Shown: piece by piece, positions 30,110 through 33,717 of the stretch
How the letters are laid out: each line of letters begins with the position of its first letter
How positions within the stretch are numbered: the stretch's first letter is position 1
Source of the DNA: Verrucomicrobiota bacterium
GTDB taxonomy: Bacteria > Verrucomicrobiota > Verrucomicrobiia > Opitutales > Opitutaceae
Direction: 5' to 3'
DNA: 33,717 bases
Assembly: GCA_023446735.1 (NCBI GenBank)
Contig: JAEXPQ010000196.1
Span: 1-33,717 of the forward strand
The notes under the pieces: generated by a model
Database searches by the model: none
Told to the model about the DNA's origin: nothing
Seen by the model: the letters and a program-made list of their open reading frames with translations, nothing else
Program-made: the position numbers and the translations under genes

Positions 30110-31912
30110 TTATTTGTGCTTCGGGCGCTTCCCGGCGGGGGTGACGTTCTTCACGCCGCCCGCGGCGGGCGCCGGCAGCGGATCGTGGTCGGGCAGGCGG
30201 TTGATGATGAGCTGCTGGCCGATGGTGAAAATGTTCGACACCGTCCAATACAGCGCGAGACCCGAGCCGAAGTTGTAGCAGAAGACCACGAAGATGATCG
30301 GCATGAACTTCATCATCTTGGCCTGCGCGTTGTCCATCGCCGGCGTGGGCATGAGCTGCATCTGCACGATCGACGAGACGCCCATCAGGATCGGCATGAT
30401 GTTCAGCGGAAAGCCGTAGATGCGCGCGACGGTGTCGGGCGAGGCGAGATCGGTGATCCAGAGCCACTCGGCGAAACGCAGCTCCGAGGAGGTCTGGAGC
30501 ATCGCGAAGAAGCCGATGAAGAACGGCATCGTGATGAGAATCGGGAGACAACCGCCGACCGGGTTGACCTTGGCCTCCTTGAAGAGCTCAAGGGTGGCCT
30601 TCTGCTTCTTCTGCGGGTTGTCGGCGTACTTCTCGTTGATCTCCTTCAGGCGCGGCTGGATCTTGGCCATGCGCTTGGATGACTTCGCGGCGCTGAGTGT
30701 GAGCGGCAGCGTGACGGTCTTGAGCAGCAGCGTCGTGAAGACGATGGCCCAGCCCCAGTTGCCGAGGAAGCCGTGGAACCAGTCGAGGAGCGTGAGCAGG
30801 AGCGGGGCGAAGAAGCCGGCGAGGAAGATCTTGTTGAAGAAATAGCCGTCGAACTGCATCGCGTGCTGCTCGTTGTGGTCGAAGGCCTTGAGGCGCGAAT
30901 ACTCCTTCGGGCCCACGTAGAGCTGGCCGCCGAGCACGAGGCTGGCACCGGGCTCGAGCCGCGGAGTGTCGAAGTTGAAGTCGGCAGTGATGCCGAAAGC
31001 GCGCAGGTCGCTGTCCGGGCGGTCGGGGGCGACCTTCACGCGGCGCACCACCAGGCCGGATCCCGGTTGATCGGGCGAGTAGATCGCGGCGAAGAACTGG
31101 TTCTTCACCGCGCCCCACAGCGCCTTGGCCGGCTGCTCGAAATGAGTCTTCGGATCACTCGCGCCGATGCCGAGGAAACCGGAACCGCCGCTGAGCTTGT
31201 CGCGGCTCACGTACTCGGCGTCCTCGCCGTCCCAGACGGCGGCGTTGAGGTACAGGCCGGTGTCGTGTTGGTCGACCAGCGTAGCGGTGCCGAGGTTGAG
31301 CGGGAGGCGCTGGGCGCCGAGCGCGGAGTCGGAGAGATTGCGCAGCGTGGTCGAAATGCCGACACGGTAGGGATCGCCGGTCTGGCCGGGCTGCGGGAGC
31401 GTGAACGTGCGGGTGACCTCGAGCTTGCCGTCGGCCACCGCGCGGAAGGTCACGTGGTCCGCGGTCTTCTCGACCAAGGTCCACCGCGTCGCCACGTCGA
31501 GCCCCGGGATGCCGGTGAAGGCCAGGATCGGCGAGGCGTGGACGGCGTTGAAGACATAAGGCGCCGCCTCGCCTTTGACGGCCGGGTGTTTCTTGAAGGC
31601 GACATCGCGAATCGCCCCGCCGAACTCGGTGAACGCCACCTCGAGCTCGGCATTGGCGAGCGTCGCGACCGGGGCCGGGGTGGCGGCCGGAAGCGCATAA
31701 TAGCCGTTGGCGACCGGCGCCGCCACCGCTGCCGGCTGGGCGGCGCCCGCGGCGGGAGCCAAGCTGCCCGGAGCGGCGGGAGCAGCAGAACCCTCGACCG
31801 CGGTGGGCGCGGGCGCCGTCGGACGTGGCGTGGGTTGCGGCCGGAAAAAGTACATCCCGGCAAAAGCCGCGATCAGCAGAACGATGCCGATGGTCGTGTT
31901 TTTCTTATCCAT
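30110..31912 (-). CDS. yidC: membrane protein insertase YidC
   Basis: A 600-residue Gram-negative-type YidC/Oxa1 insertase, which places proteins in the inner membrane with or without SecYEG. The N-terminal signal anchor MDKKNTTIGIVLLIAAFAGMYFF is followed by a Pro/Ala-rich linker (~25-75) and a large periplasmic P1 domain (to about residue 350). The C-terminal five-helix core (~370-570) includes FLGNWGWAIVFTTLLLKTVTLPLT, with the conserved membrane arginine region represented here by the lysine, and NPVGGCLPILITMPFFIGFF. The tail is short and basic (GKRPKHK). The start overlaps the yidD stop by eight bases, implying coupled translation. Confidence 0.97.
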   Translation of the reverse strand: MDKKNTTIGIVLLIAAFAGMYFFRPQPTPRPTAPAPTAVEGSAAPAAPGSLAPAAGAAQPAAVAAPVANGYYALPAATPAPVATLANAELEVAFTEFGGAIRDVAFKKHPAVKGEAAPYVFNAVHASPILAFTGIPGLDVATRWTLVEKTADHVTFRAVADGKLEVTRTFTLPQPGQTGDPYRVGISTTLRNLSDSALGAQRLPLNLGTATLVDQHDTGLYLNAAVWDGEDAEYVSRDKLSGGSGFLGIGASDPKTHFEQPAKALWGAVKNQFFAAIYSPDQPGSGLVVRRVKVAPDRPDSDLRAFGITADFNFDTPRLEPGASLVLGGQLYVGPKEYSRLKAFDHNEQHAMQFDGYFFNKIFLAGFFAPLLLTLLDWFHGFLGNWGWAIVFTTLLLKTVTLPLTLSAAKSSKRMAKIQPRLKEINEKYADNPQKKQKATLELFKEAKVNPVGGCLPILITMPFFIGFFAMLQTSSELRFAEWLWITDLASPDTVARIYGFPLNIMPILMGVSSIVQMQLMPTPAMDNAQAKMMKFMPIIFVVFCYNFGSGLALYWTVSNIFTIGQQLIINRLPDHDPLPAPAAGGVKNVTPAGKRPKHK

Positions 31913-32300
31913 GGAGGCGGGGAGCGCGGCGCGAATTCAGGGGAAAAGGCACGCCGGCGGCCGCTCGCGCGGAGCGCGACCACCAGCGAAAAGTCTCGGG
32001 GACGGGATCCTCGCCACCGGGGTGCAACGGGTGACAGCGCAACAACCGGCGCGCGGCAAGCCAAGCGCCCGCCCAAAGCCCGTGACGCCGCAGCGACTCG
32101 ACGGCGTAGTGCGAGCAGGTCGGATAGAACCGACAACCGCAGTTTGGCCCGAAAAGGAACGGCAAGACCGGCGAGAGCACGAGCTGGTAGCATTGCACCG
32201 CTCGAATCGCGCCCAGTCGCGGCCCATGCCAAAGCAGTCGGCCGAACCGCCGCCAAGCGGCCGGAGCGGGCTCACTGCTGGACTGACGGTTCGCCGGCAA
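31905..32300 (-). CDS. yidD: membrane protein insertion efficiency factor YidD
   Basis: A 131-residue protein with the YidD signature GCRFYPTCSHYAVESLRRHG, then GAWLAARRLLRCHPLHPGGEDPVP. YidD is a small membrane-associated protein that helps YidC-dependent insertion. The TTG at 32300 is the only upstream start that keeps the frame open; it gives about 35 residues before the core, longer than usual, and the in-frame GTG at 32196 is an alternative. The gene overlaps the rnpA end by 29 bases and the yidC start by eight. Confidence 0.9.
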   Translation of the reverse strand: MPANRQSSSEPAPAAWRRFGRLLWHGPRLGAIRAVQCYQLVLSPVLPFLFGPNCGCRFYPTCSHYAVESLRRHGLWAGAWLAARRLLRCHPLHPGGEDPVPETFRWWSRSARAAAGVPFPLNSRRAPRLHG

Positions 32301-32652
32301 GTCTGCGGAGGGTTTTCAGGAATCGCTTCTCGAGCTCCCCCGTTTCGACCTTGGTCATCGACGGGCGGGCCGAGACGATGAGATCGAGGCCACGCGGGAT
32401 CTCGTACTGATGGCGGCGGAAGAGATCGCGCAGGACGCGTTTGCAGCGATTGCGCACGACCGCTCCGCCGACCGCCCGAGAGGCGGCGACACCAAGCCGG
32501 GCCGACCGGTCGTCGCCGCGATTGCGAACCCAGAGCAGGAACCACCCGCCATCAATCCGGCGCCCGACCTCGCGCGCAGCCGAGAAATCGGCGCTGCGGC
32601 GAACTCGTTGCGCCGATCCGAGGCGAAGGCGGCCCTGCGGGGCGTCAGACAA
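32272..32652 (-). CDS. rnpA: ribonuclease P protein component
   Basis: The basic protein subunit of RNase P (about 126 residues), which assists the RNA subunit in maturing tRNA 5' ends. The family motif is seen as AVVRNRCKRVLRDLFRRHQ, preceded by RLGVAASRAVGG and the N-terminal RVRRSADFSAAREVGRR. No ATG or GTG start exists in the right place. The only reasonable start is TTG at 32652, inside the last codons of rpmH, so the two genes overlap by eight bases. The 3' end overlaps yidD. Such tight packing of rpmH, rnpA and yidD is common, but the TTG start is a judgement. Confidence 0.92.
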   Translation of the reverse strand: MSDAPQGRLRLGSAQRVRRSADFSAAREVGRRIDGGWFLLWVRNRGDDRSARLGVAASRAVGGAVVRNRCKRVLRDLFRRHQYEIPRGLDLIVSARPSMTKVETGELEKRFLKTLRRLAGEPSVQQ

Positions 32653-32782
32653 CGGTGAGACGCTTGCGGCCCTTGGCGCGGCGAGCGGCGAGCACTTTGC
32701 GGCCACCACGGGTGGAATTACGGGCGCGGAACCCAATCTTACGGGCGCGCTTCTTCTTATGCGGACGATAGGTCGGTTGCAT
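32645..32782 (-). CDS. rpmH: 50S ribosomal protein L34
   Basis: A 45-residue, strongly basic ribosomal protein that matches L34 throughout: MQPTYRPHKKKRARKIGFRA, then RNSTRGGRKVLAARRAKGRK and RLTVV. The usual N-terminus is 'MKRTYQPS'; here it is MQPTYRPHKKKR. It starts at ATG 32782 with no clear Shine-Dalgarno sequence and is the first gene of the rnpA-yidD-yidC cluster. dnaA, often found upstream of rpmH in other bacteria, is not here. Confidence 0.96.
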   Translation of the reverse strand: MQPTYRPHKKKRARKIGFRARNSTRGGRKVLAARRAKGRKRLTVV

Positions 32783-32806
32783 GGTGTGAAGGAAAAAAGA
32801 GGGGGA

Positions 32807-32835
32807 AGTTGGCCGGCCGCCTCACCCGGTGTCAA
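32807..32835 (-). promoter_or_regulatory. candidate rpmH operon promoter
   Basis: A perfect TTGACA (32835-32830 on the minus strand), followed after 17 bp by CCAACT, a poor -10. The predicted start would be about 20 bases before the rpmH ATG. Confidence 0.4.
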
Positions 32836-32876
32836 GCCCTCGACCGTGGAGTTCGGCGGAAAGGAGGATAGCCGGA

Positions 32877-32977
32877 GGTAGGGCGGTTTCTCCGAAACTG
32901 CCGCAACGACCATCCGCGGCAGACGGATGCCGGAGCACGAGCAGAGGAGGCGGACGTTTCGGAGAAACGTCCCTACC
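32877..32977. repeat. REP-like hairpin doublet (inverted pair)
   Basis: Two related units face each other. Unit 1 (32877-32904) is GGTAGGGCGGTTTC-TCC-GAAACTGCCGC. Unit 2 (about 32949-32977), read on the minus strand, begins GGTAGGGACGTTTC-TCC. Each folds on itself: 9-bp stems GGCGGTTTC/GAAACTGCC (one G-T pair) and GGACGTTTC/GAAACGTCC (perfect). A third small hairpin (CATCCG/CGGATG, 32911-32929) lies between. This is the layout of BIME/REP doublets mobilised by RAYT transposases. Confidence 0.85.
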
Positions 32978-33001
32978 CCGAGCCGAGGCCCAGCGCCGCG
33001 C

Positions 33002-33717
33002 CTATTTCGCTTCCAGCTTCACCTCGGCGGCGGTCAGGCCGTCGGAGATGGCGCGCAGCGTGATCGGGCCGGCCTGGCCGGGCTTCGTGCGCAGGATGAC
33101 CAACGCGAGACCGTTGAAGGCCTTGCGCTCGCTGGCCTGGAACGGCTCGAAGCTGATCGGGTTGCCGTTGTCGACCGCGGCGATCTCGGCCGGGCCGTCG
33201 ACGGCGAACTTCACCAAGTTGTGGCTGCGCGGCACGAGCTGGCCGTCGCGGTCGGCGATGGTCACGGTCACGAAGCTCAGATCGGAGCCATCGGCGCGCA
33301 ACGTGGCGCGGTCGGGCGCGAGGAGGAGCTTCGCGGCCGGGCCGGTCGTGCGCTGCACGGCGGTAGCCCAGGGCTGGCCGGCCTTGTAGGTCACGACCTT
33401 CAGCTCGCCGGGCTGGTAGACGACCTCGTCCCAACGGAACCGGTACTCGAACGCGCCGCGTTTCTTGCGGCCGAGGGAGACGCCATTGAGGAAGAGCTCG
33501 GCCTCGTCGCCGGAGGTGTAGACGTGGACGGGCGTCACCTGCCCCACCCGCTCGGGCCAGTTCCAATGCGGAAGGATGTGCGCCATCGGCAGCTCCGGGC
33601 GCCAGCGCGCCTGGTAGAGGTAGAAGCGGTCCTTCGGGAAACCGGCGAGGTCGATGATGCCGAAGTACGAGCTGCGCGACGGCACGGGGAGCTTGCCGAG
33701 CTCGGCGAGCTGCTTCT
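33002..33717 (-). CDS. C-terminal part of a GH2-type glycosidase (5' truncated by window)
   Basis: The last ~238 residues of a protein whose start lies beyond the window. SRSSYFGIIDLAGFPKDRFYLYQARWRPE is the stretch that closes the TIM barrel in many GH2 beta-galactosidase-like enzymes. It is followed by LPMAHILPHWNWPERVG and an Ig-like domain (VTPVHVYTSGDEAELFLNG, SLGRKKRGAFEYRFRWDEV) of the DUF4982/GH2 C-terminal kind. A final Ig-like domain (ADGSDLSFVTVTIADRDGQ, AVDGPAEIAAVDNGNP) completes the chain. The exact substrate cannot be told without the catalytic domain. It lies upstream of the REP doublet and the rpmH cluster, on the same strand. Confidence 0.85.
   Translation of the reverse strand, partial: KQLAELGKLPVPSRSSYFGIIDLAGFPKDRFYLYQARWRPELPMAHILPHWNWPERVGQVTPVHVYTSGDEAELFLNGVSLGRKKRGAFEYRFRWDEVVYQPGELKVVTYKAGQPWATAVQRTTGPAAKLLLAPDRATLRADGSDLSFVTVTIADRDGQLVPRSHNLVKFAVDGPAEIAAVDNGNPISFEPFQASERKAFNGLALVILRTKPGQAGPITLRAISDGLTAAEVKLEAK

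Overview
The window is high-GC bacterial DNA (roughly two thirds G+C), densely coded on both strands. Gene content and style point to Verrucomicrobiota, most likely Opitutaceae (Opitutus-like). The signs are an rpmH-rnpA-yidD-yidC cluster, an ADOP-type permease, starts with weak or no Shine-Dalgarno sequence including GTG and TTG starts, and a secreted protein carrying a spacer module of the kind I associate with verrucomicrobial secreted proteins. The phylum call is inference; there is no rRNA gene here.

Left part (1-11045, mostly + strand): the end of a UDP-sugar pyrophosphorylase gene; a small membrane protein bracketed by two copies of a 38-bp palindrome; a YhbY-type RNA-binding protein; a zinc metallopeptidase; a TerB-like protein on the minus strand; and a translationally coupled opgG - small membrane protein - opgH operon for osmoregulated periplasmic glucan. 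A short leader with two hairpins, the second a strong intrinsic terminator, lies before a DAHP synthase gene. Malate dehydrogenase follows, with its own terminator.

Middle (11046-22593): an ADOP/MacB-type permease diverges from a MocR-type regulator. Next come tRNA-Phe(GAA) with promoter and terminator, a 1921-residue hybrid histidine kinase with eight PAS domains and two receivers, and metX.

Right part (22594-33717, all minus strand): the outstanding gene is a 1989-residue secreted cellulase that joins a GH9 endoglucanase, a CBM3, three BIG2 Ig-like domains, a GH48 cellobiohydrolase, a spacer module, two more BIG2 domains and a terminal CBM2. This is the logic of Caldicellulosiruptor CelA (GH9-CBM3-GH48) built with different connecting and binding modules. 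Upstream lies the probable operon rpmH-rnpA-yidD-yidC-yebC, then a REP-like hairpin doublet, then the 3' end of a GH2-type glycosidase.

Together the genes suggest a Gram-negative, envelope-glucan-making polysaccharide degrader with an unusually complete one-polypeptide attack on crystalline cellulose. Three different families of palindromic intergenic elements (1227-1264 and 1730-1767; 22698-22751; 32877-32977) also deserve a genome-wide count.
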